DNA from: Lutibacter sp.
GTDB lineage: Bacteria; Bacteroidota; Bacteroidia; Flavobacteriales; Flavobacteriaceae
Assembly: GCF_016342705.1 (NCBI RefSeq)
Contig: NZ_JAEINV010000001.1
Coordinates: 434,001-498,000 of the forward strand
Reading direction: 5' to 3'
DNA: 64,000 nt
Of the stretch, positions 1-8,373 are shown in pieces (positions within the stretch are counted from its first letter, which is position 1; each line of letters opens with the position of its first letter). A program made the position numbers and the translations under genes. The notes beneath the pieces are model-generated. The model worked only from the letters and a program-made list of their open reading frames with translations, ran no database searches and had not been told where the DNA came from.

Positions 1-95
1 CAGCTGAACCAGGCTTGCCAATAGATGGAGGATTGTTTTACCTATTAATTTCAGGTGTGCTTTATGGTGTTTATGAATTGAAAAAGAAAAAATAA
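1..95 (+). CDS. 3' end of a putative surface/membrane protein (partial)
   Basis: The reading frame enters from the left edge (first complete codon at 3) and stops with TAA at 93-95, giving about 30 residues. The visible tail has a PGLPIDGGL turn, then a hydrophobic stretch (LFYLLISGVLYGVY), then a Lys-rich end. I recall this PIDGG-hydrophobic-basic tail from the C-termini of many secreted or gliding-associated Bacteroidota proteins, where it looks like a membrane anchor. The body of the gene is outside the window, so its function cannot be stated. The stop codon directly abuts the ribE stop on the other strand, so the two genes are convergent with no spacer. Confidence 0.6.
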   Translation, partial: AEPGLPIDGGLFYLLISGVLYGVYELKKKK

Positions 96-680
96 TTATT
101 TTTCTAATAGTCTAGCTACGTACTTACCAATTACATCAAATTCTAAATTAACACTAGTTCCAATTTTAAAAGTGTGAAAATTTGTATTTTCATAAGTGTA
201 CGGAATAATTGCCACTGAAAATCTATTCTTTTTAGAATTTACAACGGTTAAACTTGTTCCGTTAATTGTTACAGAACCTTTTTCAATAGTTATATTGTTA
301 TAAGAGTTATCATAGTCAAAATCAAAAAACCAACTACCATTTTGTTCAGTAACTGAAGTGCAAGTAGCAGTTTGATCTACATGTCCCTGGACAATATGGC
401 CATCTAGTCTAGCTCCTAGAACCATAGCTCTTTCCAAATTTATTAAATCACCTACTTTAAGATCTTTAAAGTTAGATTTTTCAAGGGTTTCTTTAATGGC
501 TGTTACAGTGTATTCATTCCCATTTATTTTTACAATTGTTAAGCAAACACCGTTGTGAGCAATACTTTGGTCTATTTTTAACTCATTTGTGAAATTACTA
601 TCAATTGTTACGTGAATATTTTCACCTTCTTTAATTATATTTTTAACAGTACCTAAACTTTCAATAATACCTGTAAACAT
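96..680 (-). CDS. ribE: Riboflavin synthase, alpha subunit
   Basis: This 194-residue protein should catalyse dismutation of two 6,7-dimethyl-8-ribityllumazine molecules to riboflavin in the cytosol. It begins with the hallmark MFTGIIE and has the two tandem lumazine-binding barrels expected, about residues 1-95 and 96-190; the second opens with GHIVQGHVD. The length matches the usual 190-220 residues. The ATG at 678-680 is the natural start because MFTGIIE is the conserved N-terminus. It is divergent from pdxA with about 60 bp between the starts. The two genes make different B-vitamin cofactors (flavin and pyridoxal phosphate). Nothing looks damaged. Confidence 0.96.
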   Translation of the reverse strand: MFTGIIESLGTVKNIIKEGENIHVTIDSNFTNELKIDQSIAHNGVCLTIVKINGNEYTVTAIKETLEKSNFKDLKVGDLINLERAMVLGARLDGHIVQGHVDQTATCTSVTEQNGSWFFDFDYDNSYNNITIEKGSVTINGTSLTVVNSKKNRFSVAIIPYTYENTNFHTFKIGTSVNLEFDVIGKYVARLLEK

Positions 681-701
681 GTTTTTGTAAATTAAATTGA
701 T

Positions 702-709
702 TACTTTTG
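702..709 (+). promoter_or_regulatory. Candidate -7 promoter element for pdxA
   Basis: TACTTTTG matches the Bacteroidota -7 consensus TAnnTTTG and lies 33 bases before the pdxA ATG. A TTTG at 684-687 is closer than the usual -33 spacing, so only the -7 part is supported. Confidence 0.45.
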
Positions 710-742
710 AAGTCTCAAAATTAAGAATAATTAACTTGTTTA

Positions 743-1780
743 ATGGACAAATTTGAAAAAATAAAATTAGGAATTTCTATAGGAGATTTTAATGGAATTG
801 GCATAGAAATTATATTAAAAACATTTTTAGATAAAAGAATGTTAGATTTTTGTACACCTATTATATTCGGTTCAACAAAATTAATTTCTTTATGGCAAAA
901 AAAAATCAATATCAATATACCTATTAATGGTATAAGAGAGGCAGACAAAGCAATTGAAGGGAAACTAAATGTTTTAAATTTATGGAAAGAAGATATTGAA
1001 GTTGATTTTGGAAATCCTACAAGTTCTTCTGGAGAATATGCATTTAAATCGCTGGAGGCGGCAACAAAAGCATTGAGCAATAGTGAAATTGATGTTTTAG
1101 TAACTGCACCAATCAATAAGGATAATATTCAGTCAGAAAATTTTAAATTTCCTGGGCATACGGAGTATTTAGAATCTCAATTAGAAGGAGAAAGTTTAAT
1201 GATTTTAATGTCTGACAATTTAAGAATTGGTTTAATTACAGGTCATATACCTGTTTCAAAAATATCAGAAACAATTACTTCAGACCTAATTCAAAAGAAG
1301 GTTGCTATTTTGCATCAAACGTTAATTGAAGATTTTGAAATATCTAAACCAAAAATTGCAATATTAGGGTTAAATCCACATTGTGGAGATAATGGAGTTA
1401 TTGGTACCGAAGATGATACAGTAATACGTCCAACCATTGCAAAAATTCAAGAAACTGGTAAAATTGTTTATGGTCCGTATGCTGCAGATAGCTTTTTTGG
1501 GTCTGGTAATTACAAAAATTTTGATGCTATTTTGGCCATGTACCATGACCAAGGTTTAGCACCGTTTAAAACGCTGGCATTTGGTGGAGGTGTTAATTTT
1601 ACTGCAGGTTTAAATAAAATTAGAACGTCGCCAGATCACGGAACTGCTTATGAATTAGCAGGAAAAGATAAAGCGAATATAAACTCATTTAAAGAGGCTG
1701 TTTTTAGTGCTATTCAAATTTTTAGAACCAGAAGTGAATATAAAAGTTTGACAGAAAACGTGTTAAAAATTTCTAATTAA
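743..1780 (+). CDS. pdxA: 4-hydroxythreonine-4-phosphate dehydrogenase
   Basis: PdxA oxidises 4-phosphohydroxy-L-threonine with NAD in the DXP-dependent route to pyridoxal 5'-phosphate. The 345-residue length is normal. Family signatures are visible: GDFNGIGIEI near the N-terminus, PINK around residue 125, FPGHTEYLE with a metal-ligand histidine, and the C-terminal MYHDQGLAPFK and TSPDHGTAYELAGK segments with further metal and substrate residues. The start ATG at 743 sits directly after a TAA in another frame. Divergent ribE is upstream, and the DUF177-rpmF-fabH block follows after 84 bp with its own promoter element, so pdxA is probably transcribed alone or as a minor read-through partner. 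Confidence 0.96.
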   Translation: MDKFEKIKLGISIGDFNGIGIEIILKTFLDKRMLDFCTPIIFGSTKLISLWQKKININIPINGIREADKAIEGKLNVLNLWKEDIEVDFGNPTSSSGEYAFKSLEAATKALSNSEIDVLVTAPINKDNIQSENFKFPGHTEYLESQLEGESLMILMSDNLRIGLITGHIPVSKISETITSDLIQKKVAILHQTLIEDFEISKPKIAILGLNPHCGDNGVIGTEDDTVIRPTIAKIQETGKIVYGPYAADSFFGSGNYKNFDAILAMYHDQGLAPFKTLAFGGGVNFTAGLNKIRTSPDHGTAYELAGKDKANINSFKEAVFSAIQIFRTRSEYKSLTENVLKISN

Positions 1781-1834
1781 AAATAAAAACAATAAATTTT
1801 CAAAAATAATTTTATAATAGTATTTATAATTTTA

Positions 1835-1842
1835 TATCTTTG
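1835..1842 (+). promoter_or_regulatory. Candidate -7 element for the DUF177-rpmF transcript
   Basis: TATCTTTG fits TAnnTTTG and is followed by GCAC, a common continuation in flavobacterial promoters. It lies 22 bases before the DUF177 ATG. No clear -33 TTTG is seen at the expected distance. Confidence 0.5.
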
Positions 1843-1864
1843 CACGCTCAAATTGAAGTTCTAA

Positions 1865-2416
1865 ATGAAAGATTTAAAAGAGTTTGATATTTCTTTTATC
1901 GGATTAAAGGAAGGTTATCATCAGTTTGAATATATAATTAATAATAAGTTCTTTGATTTTTTTAAATACGATGAATTTAATGATTCAAATGTAAAAGTTG
2001 ATTTGTCATTTCTAAAGAAAGCCACCATGTTTGAATTAAACTTTCAATTTTCTGGTTGGGTAGAAGTAGCTTGTGATTTAACAAATGAATTATTTCATCA
2101 ACCAATTGAAACTGAAATTGATTTAATTGTGAATTTTGGGAATGAATATAATGATGAAAACGAAGAGTTACTTATTATTCCTCATTCAGAATTTAAAATT
2201 AATGTTGCTCAATATATATATGAAGCAATTGTATTAGGTGTTCCCTTAAAGCGCATTCATCCAGGAGTTGAAGATGGAACATTAAAATCTGATGTATTAG
2301 AAAAATTAAAAGAATTAGAAGTTAAAGATCTAGACGAAGAAATAGAAGAAGATAACATTAAGGAAATTGATCCTAGATGGAATAAATTAAAAGAATATAC
2401 TAATAGAAAAAAATAA
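1865..2416 (+). CDS. DUF177 / YceD-family protein
   Basis: This 183-residue protein belongs by position and pattern to the DUF177 (YceD) family, encoded just before rpmF in most bacteria. In other organisms YceD-type proteins are linked to 23S rRNA maturation and ribosome assembly. Family-like features are the [21 protein letters not shown] segment (residues 60-80), then a beta-strand region and a strongly acidic, Lys/Glu-rich C-terminus ending in [12 protein letters not shown]. It is separated from rpmF by only 5 bases, so co-transcription is very likely. The classical CxRC-like pair is reduced to one visible cysteine, so metal binding is doubtful. Family assignment is good; molecular role is inferred from homologues. 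Confidence 0.85.
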   Translation: MKDLKEFDISFIGLKEGYHQFEYIINNKFFDFFKYDEFNDSNVKVDLSFLKKATMFELNFQFSGWVEVACDLTNELFHQPIETEIDLIVNFGNEYNDENEELLIIPHSEFKINVAQYIYEAIVLGVPLKRIHPGVEDGTLKSDVLEKLKELEVKDLDEEIEEDNIKEIDPRWNKLKEYTNRKK

Positions 2417-2421
2417 GAGTA

Positions 2422-2616
2422 ATGGCACATCCAAAGAGAAAAATATCGAAAACTAGAAGAGACAAGAGAAGAACTCATTATAAAGCAGTAGCACCACAAG
2501 TAGCTGTTGATCCAACAACTGGTGAAGCTCATTTATATCACAGAGCTCATTGGCATGAAGGAAAGCTTTTTTATAGAGGTCAAATCGTTATTGATTCAGT
2601 TGAAACACAAGCATAA
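2422..2616 (+). CDS. rpmF: 50S ribosomal protein L32
   Basis: This is a 64-residue, strongly basic protein starting [20 protein letters not shown], the classic L32 N-terminus. It is a small structural protein of the large ribosomal subunit. The usual zinc-binding cysteines seen in some L32 proteins are absent, consistent with the Cys-less form common in Bacteroidota. It follows the DUF177 gene by 5 bases and is followed by a strong terminator, so the two form a short operon. fabH then starts from its own promoter region, although DUF177-rpmF-fabH order is conserved across bacteria and links ribosome and fatty-acid supply. Confidence 0.97.
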   Translation: MAHPKRKISKTRRDKRRTHYKAVAPQVAVDPTTGEAHLYHRAHWHEGKLFYRGQIVIDSVETQA

Positions 2617-2638
2617 TTAATATATATAATTAAGCAAA

Positions 2639-2664
2639 AAACTCTCATTTTGAGGGTTTTTTTT
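2639..2664 (+). terminator. Rho-independent terminator after rpmF
   Basis: AAACTCTCA and TGAGGGTTT form a 9-bp stem (one T-G wobble) with a TTT loop, followed by a run of T residues. Confidence 0.85.
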
Positions 2665-2728
2665 GTTTTTTATGCCTAATAAAACTAAAAAATGACAAAA
2701 TTGGTGAATGAATAGAAATAAAATTCAT

Positions 2729-2736
2729 TACTTTTG
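2729..2736 (+). promoter_or_regulatory. Candidate -7 element for fabH-accB-accC
   Basis: TACTTTTG fits TAnnTTTG and lies 31 bases before the fabH ATG, downstream of the rpmF terminator. A TTG at 2701-2703 is a possible but rather distant -33 element. Confidence 0.5.
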
Positions 2737-2767
2737 ACCGTCTTTTTTTGTTTAAAGAAATTATAAT

Positions 2768-3763
2768 ATGACTAAAATTACTGCAGCAATTACCGCCGTT
2801 GGAAAATATGTTCCTGAAGACATTTTAACAAATGAAATGTTGGAGAAAATGGTTGATACTAATGATGAGTGGATTACTTCTAGAACAGGAATTAAAGAAA
2901 GACGAATATTAAAAGGAGAGGGCAAGGGGACTTCCTTTATGGCTATTAAAGCCGCTCAAGAATTAATAAATAAGAAAAATTTAGACCCAAAGGAAATTGA
3001 ATTAGTGTTAGTTGCAACAGCAACTCCAGATATGCAAGCTGCTGCAACAGCAGCGTATGTAGCTTCAGAAATAGGCGCAGTAAATGCTTTTGGATTTGAT
3101 TTGGAAGCTGCTTGTTCAAGTTTTTTATATGGAATGTCAGTTGCGGCTCGGTATATAGAATCTGGGAAATATAAAAAGGTATTATTAATTGGGGCTGATA
3201 AATGTTCTTCAATGATTGACTATACAGATAGGCTAACTTGCATCATTTTTGGTGATGGAGCAGGAGCAGTTTTATTTGAACCAAATGAAGAAGGTTTAGG
3301 TCTGCAAGATGAGTACTTGAGAAGTGATGGTGCTGGCAGAGAATTTTTGCAGGTAAAAGCAAGTGGTTCTATGTATCCCGTAACAAAAGAAGCGATAGAT
3401 AAAAGAGAAAATTTTGTTTTTCAAGATGGTAAAACAGTGTTTAAAAATGCTGTTTTTAATATGGCAGATGTTTCAGTGAAAATGTTAGAACGAAACAATT
3501 TAACTAAAGATGATATTAATTGGTTAGCGGCACACCAAGCAAATAAAAGAATTATTGAAGCTACGGCTAATAGAATAGAATTGGATAGTTCAAAAGTAAT
3601 GATGAATATTCAAAAATATGGTAATACAACTTCTGCAACATTACCTTTATTGTTGGCAGATTATGAACAGCAACTTAAAAAAGGAGATAAAATAATATTT
3701 GCGGCATTTGGTGGAGGTTTCACATGGGGATCGATCTACTTTAAATGGGCATATAATTCTTAA
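2768..3763 (+). CDS. fabH: 3-oxoacyl-ACP synthase III (beta-ketoacyl-ACP synthase III)
   Basis: FabH condenses an acyl-CoA primer with malonyl-ACP to start each round of type II fatty-acid synthesis. The catalytic triad is visible: Cys116 in EAACSSFLYG, His256 in AAHQANKRI and Asn286 in YGNTTSAT. The glycine-rich C-terminal loop FAAFGGGFTWG and the length (331 residues) are typical. It is followed after 26 bases by accB and then accC, so the initiating synthase and two subunits of the malonyl-CoA-forming carboxylase are made together. Branched-chain primers are usual in this group, but primer specificity cannot be read from the sequence. Bacteroidota often carry several FabH paralogues; this is the one in the conserved rpmF context. 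Confidence 0.96.
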   Translation: MTKITAAITAVGKYVPEDILTNEMLEKMVDTNDEWITSRTGIKERRILKGEGKGTSFMAIKAAQELINKKNLDPKEIELVLVATATPDMQAAATAAYVASEIGAVNAFGFDLEAACSSFLYGMSVAARYIESGKYKKVLLIGADKCSSMIDYTDRLTCIIFGDGAGAVLFEPNEEGLGLQDEYLRSDGAGREFLQVKASGSMYPVTKEAIDKRENFVFQDGKTVFKNAVFNMADVSVKMLERNNLTKDDINWLAAHQANKRIIEATANRIELDSSKVMMNIQKYGNTTSATLPLLLADYEQQLKKGDKIIFAAFGGGFTWGSIYFKWAYNS

Positions 3764-3789
3764 CAAATTAACAACCTAAAACGAATGAT

Positions 3790-4263
3790 ATGGATTTAAG
3801 AGATATTCAAAATCTAATAAAATTTGTTGCCAAATCTGGCGCAAGTGAAGTAAAGTTAGAAATGGAAGATATTAAAATCACCATTAAAACTGGAACTGAA
3901 AAAACAGAGACTACAATTGTTCAACAAGCACCGCTGAATATTCCTCAAATGCCAGTAATGGCACCTGGAGTTGAAAATCAAGCTCCAATAGCTAGTGAAG
4001 TTGTTGCAAATGAAACGTCTAAATATAAAGAAATTACCTCACCAATAATTGGTACTTTTTATAGAAAACCATCTCCAGATAAACCAGTATTTGTTGAAGT
4101 TGGAGATACAATAAGTTCAAATACAGTAGTATGTATGGTTGAAGCAATGAAATTATTTAATGAAATTGAATCTGAAATTTCAGGTAAAATTGTTAAAATA
4201 CTAGTTGAAGATGGTACACCAGTTGAATTTGGTCAACCATTGTTTTTAGTAGATCCATCATAA
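3790..4263 (+). CDS. accB: Acetyl-CoA carboxylase biotin carboxyl carrier protein
   Basis: AccB carries the biotin that shuttles carboxyl groups between biotin carboxylase (AccC) and carboxyltransferase. The biotinyl domain occupies about residues 80-157 and includes the VEAMKLFNEIE motif, in which Lys121 is the biotinylated residue. The N-terminal third starts MDLRDIQNLIKFVAKSG and resembles other AccB N-domains; a Pro/Ala/Gln-rich flexible linker runs from about 45 to 75. Length (157 residues) is normal. It lies between fabH and accC in one transcription unit. Confidence 0.96.
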   Translation: MDLRDIQNLIKFVAKSGASEVKLEMEDIKITIKTGTEKTETTIVQQAPLNIPQMPVMAPGVENQAPIASEVVANETSKYKEITSPIIGTFYRKPSPDKPVFVEVGDTISSNTVVCMVEAMKLFNEIESEISGKIVKILVEDGTPVEFGQPLFLVDPS

Positions 4264-4342
4264 TGTAAAATCACAATTTTCAATTCCCAATCTCCATTTC
4301 TTTTGGAATTTGTTTGTTGAATTTTGAAAAATTGAAGAATTT

Positions 4343-5695
4343 ATGTTTAAAAAAATATTAATTGCCAATAGAGGCGAAATAGCGCTGCGAGTTATTAGAA
4401 CTTGTAGAGAAATTGGAATAAAAACAGTTGCAGTTTATTCTACTGCAGATGCTGAAAGTTTGCACGTAAGATTTGCTGACGAAGCGGTTTGCATTGGGCC
4501 GCCACCAAGTAGTGAATCTTATTTAAAAATGCAATCAATTTTAGCAGCAGCAGAAATTACCAACGCAGATGCAATTCATCCAGGTTATGGATTTTTATCA
4601 GAAAACGCAAAATTTTCTAAATTATGTGAAGAGCACGGTATTAAATTTATTGGTGCAACAGCTGATATGATTAATAAAATGGGAGATAAAGCTTCTGCAA
4701 GAGCAACAATGAAGGCTGCTGGAGTTCCAACAATTCCGGGATCTGATGGTATTCTTGAAACTTTTGAAGATGCTGAAAAATTAGCTGATGAAATGGGATA
4801 TCCTGTAATGCTTAAAGCAACTGCAGGTGGTGGAGGAAAAGGTATGCGTGCCGTTTGGAAAAAGGAGAAATTGCATGAATTATGGGACTCCGCCAAACAA
4901 GAAGCGTTTGCTTGCTTTGGAAATGACGGAATGTACATGGAAAAATTAATTGAAGAACCTCGCCATATTGAAATTCAAATTGTGGGTGATTCTTTTGGGA
5001 AGGCATGTCATTTATCAGAAAGAGATTGTTCTATTCAACGTCGTCATCAAAAACTTACTGAAGAAGCACCGTCGCCTTTTATGACTACCCAATTAAGAAA
5101 AAAAATGGGAGATGCTGCTGTAAAAGCTGCTGAATATATTTCGTATGAGGGTGCTGGAACTATTGAGTTTTTGGTAGATAAGCATAGAAATTTCTATTTT
5201 ATGGAGATGAATACTCGTATTCAAGTTGAGCATCCAATTACAGAGCAAGTTATTGATTACGATTTAATTTACGAGCAAATTAAAGTAGCTGCAGGGATTC
5301 CAATTTCAGGAAAAAATTATACACCAAAATTACATTCAATAGAGTGTAGAATTAATGCTGAAGATCCTTTTGTAGGGTTTAGACCATCACCAGGAAAAAT
5401 TCAAACATTGCATGTTCCAGGAGGTCATGGGGTAAGAGTAGATACGCACGTGTATGCAGGTTATACAATTCCGCCAAATTACGATTCAATGATTGCGAAA
5501 TTAATTACTACTGCTCAAACTAGAGAAGAAGCAATTGCAAAAATGCGCAGAGCATTAGATGAATTTGTAATTGAAGGAATAAAAACTACAATTCCTTTTC
5601 ACAGACAATTAATGGATCATCCAGATTATATTGCTGGGAATTACACTACAAAGTTTATGGAAGATTTTGTATTAGTTCCTGAAGAAAAAGAATAA
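4343..5695 (+). CDS. accC: Acetyl-CoA carboxylase, biotin carboxylase subunit
   Basis: AccC is the ATP-grasp enzyme that carboxylates biotin on AccB using bicarbonate. The N-terminal [19 protein letters not shown], the glycine-rich ATP loop [12 protein letters not shown] (about residues 158-169), [12 protein letters not shown] and the [14 protein letters not shown] active-site segment are all present. Length (450 residues) is standard. It closes the fabH-accB-accC unit and is followed by a strong hairpin terminator. The carboxyltransferase subunits are not in this window. Confidence 0.97.
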   Translation: MFKKILIANRGEIALRVIRTCREIGIKTVAVYSTADAESLHVRFADEAVCIGPPPSSESYLKMQSILAAAEITNADAIHPGYGFLSENAKFSKLCEEHGIKFIGATADMINKMGDKASARATMKAAGVPTIPGSDGILETFEDAEKLADEMGYPVMLKATAGGGGKGMRAVWKKEKLHELWDSAKQEAFACFGNDGMYMEKLIEEPRHIEIQIVGDSFGKACHLSERDCSIQRRHQKLTEEAPSPFMTTQLRKKMGDAAVKAAEYISYEGAGTIEFLVDKHRNFYFMEMNTRIQVEHPITEQVIDYDLIYEQIKVAAGIPISGKNYTPKLHSIECRINAEDPFVGFRPSPGKIQTLHVPGGHGVRVDTHVYAGYTIPPNYDSMIAKLITTAQTREEAIAKMRRALDEFVIEGIKTTIPFHRQLMDHPDYIAGNYTTKFMEDFVLVPEEKE

Positions 5696-5708
5696 AGTTA
5701 TAAAACTT

Positions 5709-5740
5709 AAAAAAGGATATGAGAAATCATATCCTTTTTT
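5709..5740 (+). terminator. Rho-independent terminator after accC
   Basis: GGATATGA and TCATATCC form a perfect 8-bp stem with a GAAA tetraloop, flanked by A and T runs that extend the pairing. It lies 14 bases after the accC stop. Confidence 0.92.
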
Positions 5741-5768
5741 ATTTTAAATTTACTTGATTTTACATATT

Positions 5769-6233
5769 ATGAAAGATAGCGAACTAAAAATTGATGGCAT
5801 AGATAAAGTTATTTTAAAGCATTTAATGAAAGATGCTAGAACGCCAATTTTAAGTATTGCAAGAGAAATTGGTGTTTCTGGTGCAGCTATTCATCAAAGA
5901 TTACGAAAGTTAGAATCTTCAGGATTAATAGAAGGTTCCAAATTTCATGTAAATCCTAAAGTGCTAGGTTATGATACACTGGCTTTTGTAGGTATTTATT
6001 TAGATTCGGCAAGTAGATATATAACGGTTTTAAATCAATTTAAAGATATTCCAGAAATTTTAGAAAGTCATTATACAACTGGAAATTGGTCGGTATTATT
6101 AAAAATTGCTTGTAAAAATAATGAGCATTTAATGACTATTTTAAATCAACAAATTCAAACCATAAAAGGAGTGGCAAGAACAGAAACGTTTATATCTTTA
6201 GATCAACAGATTAATCGTCAAATTTCAATATAA
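5769..6233 (+). CDS. Lrp/AsnC-family transcriptional regulator
   Basis: This roughly 154-residue protein has the Lrp/AsnC layout: an N-terminal helix-turn-helix (about residues 10-60, IDKVILKHLMKDARTPILSIAREIGVSGAAIHQRLRKLE in two parts) and a C-terminal RAM ligand-binding domain from about residue 65. The reading frame also extends to a TTG at 5754, but the ATG at 5769 gives the usual N-terminus and is preferred. Such proteins sense amino acids or related ligands and often regulate themselves and neighbours. No obvious target gene is adjacent: accC precedes it behind a terminator and a convergent peptidase follows. Ligand unknown. Confidence 0.9.
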   Translation: MKDSELKIDGIDKVILKHLMKDARTPILSIAREIGVSGAAIHQRLRKLESSGLIEGSKFHVNPKVLGYDTLAFVGIYLDSASRYITVLNQFKDIPEILESHYTTGNWSVLLKIACKNNEHLMTILNQQIQTIKGVARTETFISLDQQINRQISI

Positions 6234-6259
6234 AAAAACCAGCTTTAAGCTGGTTTTTT
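6233..6259. terminator. Bidirectional terminator between convergent genes
   Basis: CCAGCT and AGCTGG form a stem with a TTA loop, flanked by A6 on one side and T6 on the other. It separates the Lrp gene from the convergent zinc-peptidase gene and can act on both strands. Confidence 0.88.
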
Positions 6260-6277
6260 AAATTATAGTATATTTTT

Positions 6278-6976
6278 TTAATCTCTTGAGCCTAATATTT
6301 GCAATCCCCAATATAATAACATGGCTAAGGAACCTAAAGCTGCAACTAAATAAGTTCTGGCAGCCCATTTTAATGAATCTTTTGCGCCATCTTGTTCTGC
6401 ATCAGTTAGCATATTATTAGTTTTTAACCAAGCTAAAGCTCTGTTACTAGCATCATATTCTACAGGTAAAGTAATAAAACTAAAAATGGTAGCAACTGCC
6501 ATCATTGCAAGTCCTATAACTGCAATTGTAAATCCAATTCCAGAACTACCAGAAAAAGCACTTAATAATAAACCTCCAATTACCAACCATTGTGAAAATT
6601 TTGAAGAAACGTTTACTGCAGGTACTAGTTGCGACCTCATTGTAAGCCACTTATATGCTTGTGCATGTTGAATAGCATGACCCACTTCGTGTGCAGCAAC
6701 AGCAGCAGAGGCAGCATTGCGTTGTGAATAAACGGATTCACTTAGGTTAACTGTTTTGTTTACTGGATTATAGTGGTCGGTTAATTGCCCAGCCGTAGAA
6801 ATAATTTTAACATCATAAATACCATTGTCTTGTAGCATTTTTTCAGCAATTTCTCTGCCGCTTAATCCGTTTCTAAGTTGAACAGTTGAGTAATATTTAA
6901 ATTTACTTTTTAGTTTTTGACTAACAAGCCAACTTACTAAAGATATTATTCCAATAATTATATAAAATCCTATCAT
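6278..6976 (-). CDS. Membrane zinc metallopeptidase, YugP-like
   Basis: This 232-residue protein matches the putative neutral zinc metallopeptidase family (Zn_peptidase_2, YugP type). It opens with a hydrophobic segment (IGFYIIIGIISLVSWLV), has the zinc-binding HEVGHAIQHA motif around residue 96, and ends with two or three further membrane segments. Family members are integral membrane proteins whose substrates are not established. The gene is convergent with the Lrp gene and divergent from asparaginase, so it is monocistronic. Assignment rests on the HExxH-type motif in a YugP-like frame. Confidence 0.88.
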   Translation of the reverse strand: MIGFYIIIGIISLVSWLVSQKLKSKFKYYSTVQLRNGLSGREIAEKMLQDNGIYDVKIISTAGQLTDHYNPVNKTVNLSESVYSQRNAASAAVAAHEVGHAIQHAQAYKWLTMRSQLVPAVNVSSKFSQWLVIGGLLLSAFSGSSGIGFTIAVIGLAMMAVATIFSFITLPVEYDASNRALAWLKTNNMLTDAEQDGAKDSLKWAARTYLVAALGSLAMLLYWGLQILGSRD

Positions 6977-7055
6977 ATATTTCTTTTTTAGTTAATGAAT
7001 TTTTATTTTGATAAATTTACATCATAAATTATTCCAAAAAAAAGGGTCAGACAAA

Positions 7056-8093
7056 ATGGCAAAAAAATCTAAGATATTGTTAATATATACTGGTGGAACA
7101 ATAGGTATGGTGAAAGATTATAAAACGGGAGCATTAAAAACTTTCAATTTTAATAAACTTTTAAATCATATTCCTGAAATTAATCAGTTAAACTGTGAAA
7201 TTGAAAGTATTTCATTGAAAAAACCTATAGATTCTTCAAATATGAATCCATCAAATTGGGTTTTAATTTCTGAAATTATTGAAAAGAACTATCAAAAATT
7301 TGACGGGTTTGTTGTTTTGCATGGCTCAGATACCATGTCATATACAGCGTCTGCTATTAGCTTTATGTTTGAAAACCTATCAAAGCCTATAATTTTTACG
7401 GGGTCACAATTGCCAATTGGTGATTTACGTACCGATGCAAAAGAAAATTTAATTACATCTATTCAAATTGCCTCAGCAATAGAGAATGAATTACCTGTAA
7501 TTTCTGAAGTTTGTTTGTATTTTGAATATAAATTATATAGAGCAAATAGAACTACTAAAATAAATTCAGAACATTTTGAAGCTTTTACATCGCCAAATTA
7601 TCCACCACTTTGTGAAAGCGGAGTGCATTTAAAATTTAATAAAAATTTAATTTTTAAGCCGAGTGCAGAAGAAAATTTAACTATTAGGAAAAACATGGTG
7701 AGTGATATTGTAATTCTGAAAATTTTTCCTGGTATTACAGAGTATGTTGTTAAAAGTATACTTTCAATTGAAAAATTAAAAGGAGTAATTTTAGAAACTT
7801 ACGGTTCTGGGAATGCCCCAAATGAAAAATGGTTTATATCCTTATTAAAGGAAGCGATTGTTAAAGGTATTCAAATAATTAATGTAACACAGTGTGCAGG
7901 CGGAAGTGTAATTATGGGGCATTATGAAACGAGTACTCAACTTCAAAAAATTGGGGTAATAAGCGGATACGACATAACAACAGAGTCAGCAATTGCTAAG
8001 CTTATGTATCTTTTGGGTGAAAAAATTCCTAAAAATCAATTTCGTGTAATTTTTGAAACTTCACTTAGAGGAGAAATTTCAAAACAAGAATAA
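7056..8093 (+). CDS. ansA: Type I (cytoplasmic-type) L-asparaginase
   Basis: The enzyme hydrolyses L-asparagine to aspartate and ammonia. The N-terminal ILLIYTGGTIGMV carries the nucleophile threonine, and LHGSDTMSYTASAISF supplies the second Thr-Asp signature; SQLPIGDLRTDAKENL follows, as in type I enzymes. No signal peptide is present, which supports a cytoplasmic location. The frame is open back to a TTG at 7008, but the ATG at 7056 (MAKKSKILLIY) gives the family N-terminus and is chosen, giving 345 residues. It is monocistronic, with the zinc-peptidase gene divergent upstream and exbB 280 bp downstream. Confidence 0.93.
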   Translation: MAKKSKILLIYTGGTIGMVKDYKTGALKTFNFNKLLNHIPEINQLNCEIESISLKKPIDSSNMNPSNWVLISEIIEKNYQKFDGFVVLHGSDTMSYTASAISFMFENLSKPIIFTGSQLPIGDLRTDAKENLITSIQIASAIENELPVISEVCLYFEYKLYRANRTTKINSEHFEAFTSPNYPPLCESGVHLKFNKNLIFKPSAEENLTIRKNMVSDIVILKIFPGITEYVVKSILSIEKLKGVILETYGSGNAPNEKWFISLLKEAIVKGIQIINVTQCAGGSVIMGHYETSTQLQKIGVISGYDITTESAIAKLMYLLGEKIPKNQFRVIFETSLRGEISKQE

Positions 8094-8373
8094 AAATTAT
8101 GTAATAGATTTAAGTTTTATTGAATTTATTTCAAAAAAAACAAGAAATTCAATGCTTTTTTACAATTATTTAAAAAAATAATGATTGAAAAAAAAAATAT
8201 TTAAAGTCGCTTTAAAATTTTCAGAATTCAACATTTTTTTGTTACTTGCCATTCGCAAAAGACACGTTAGGTTTGATGTGTTAGAATTGATATGATATTA
8301 TAATTCTAAGCTTTAATTATGTTTTTTGTAAATTTTAAAACCGGATAAAAATTAATAAATTAACTATTACACG
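8094..8373. other. Intergenic region upstream of the exbB operon
   Basis: This 280-bp AT-rich spacer holds no convincing gene. An inverted repeat ATTGAATTT (8119-8127) / AAATTCAAT (8145-8153) followed by a T-rich stretch may be a weak terminator for asparaginase. Nearer exbB, TAGAATT and AATTCTA (8282-8310 region) form another inverted repeat that could be an operator. I see no clear TAnnTTTG element. Confidence 0.4.

Noticed and set aside
721-1116. Open frame opposite pdxA on the minus strand
   Set aside because: It overlaps the clear pdxA gene and has no recognisable family pattern; composition is that of an antisense frame.
5754-5768. Upstream start at TTG for the Lrp gene
   Set aside because: It adds five residues not typical of the family and the ATG at 5769 gives a better N-terminus.
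7008-7055. Upstream TTG start for asparaginase
   Set aside because: The extra 16 residues do not resemble type I asparaginases, while the ATG at 7056 gives the family start close to the TGGTIG motif.
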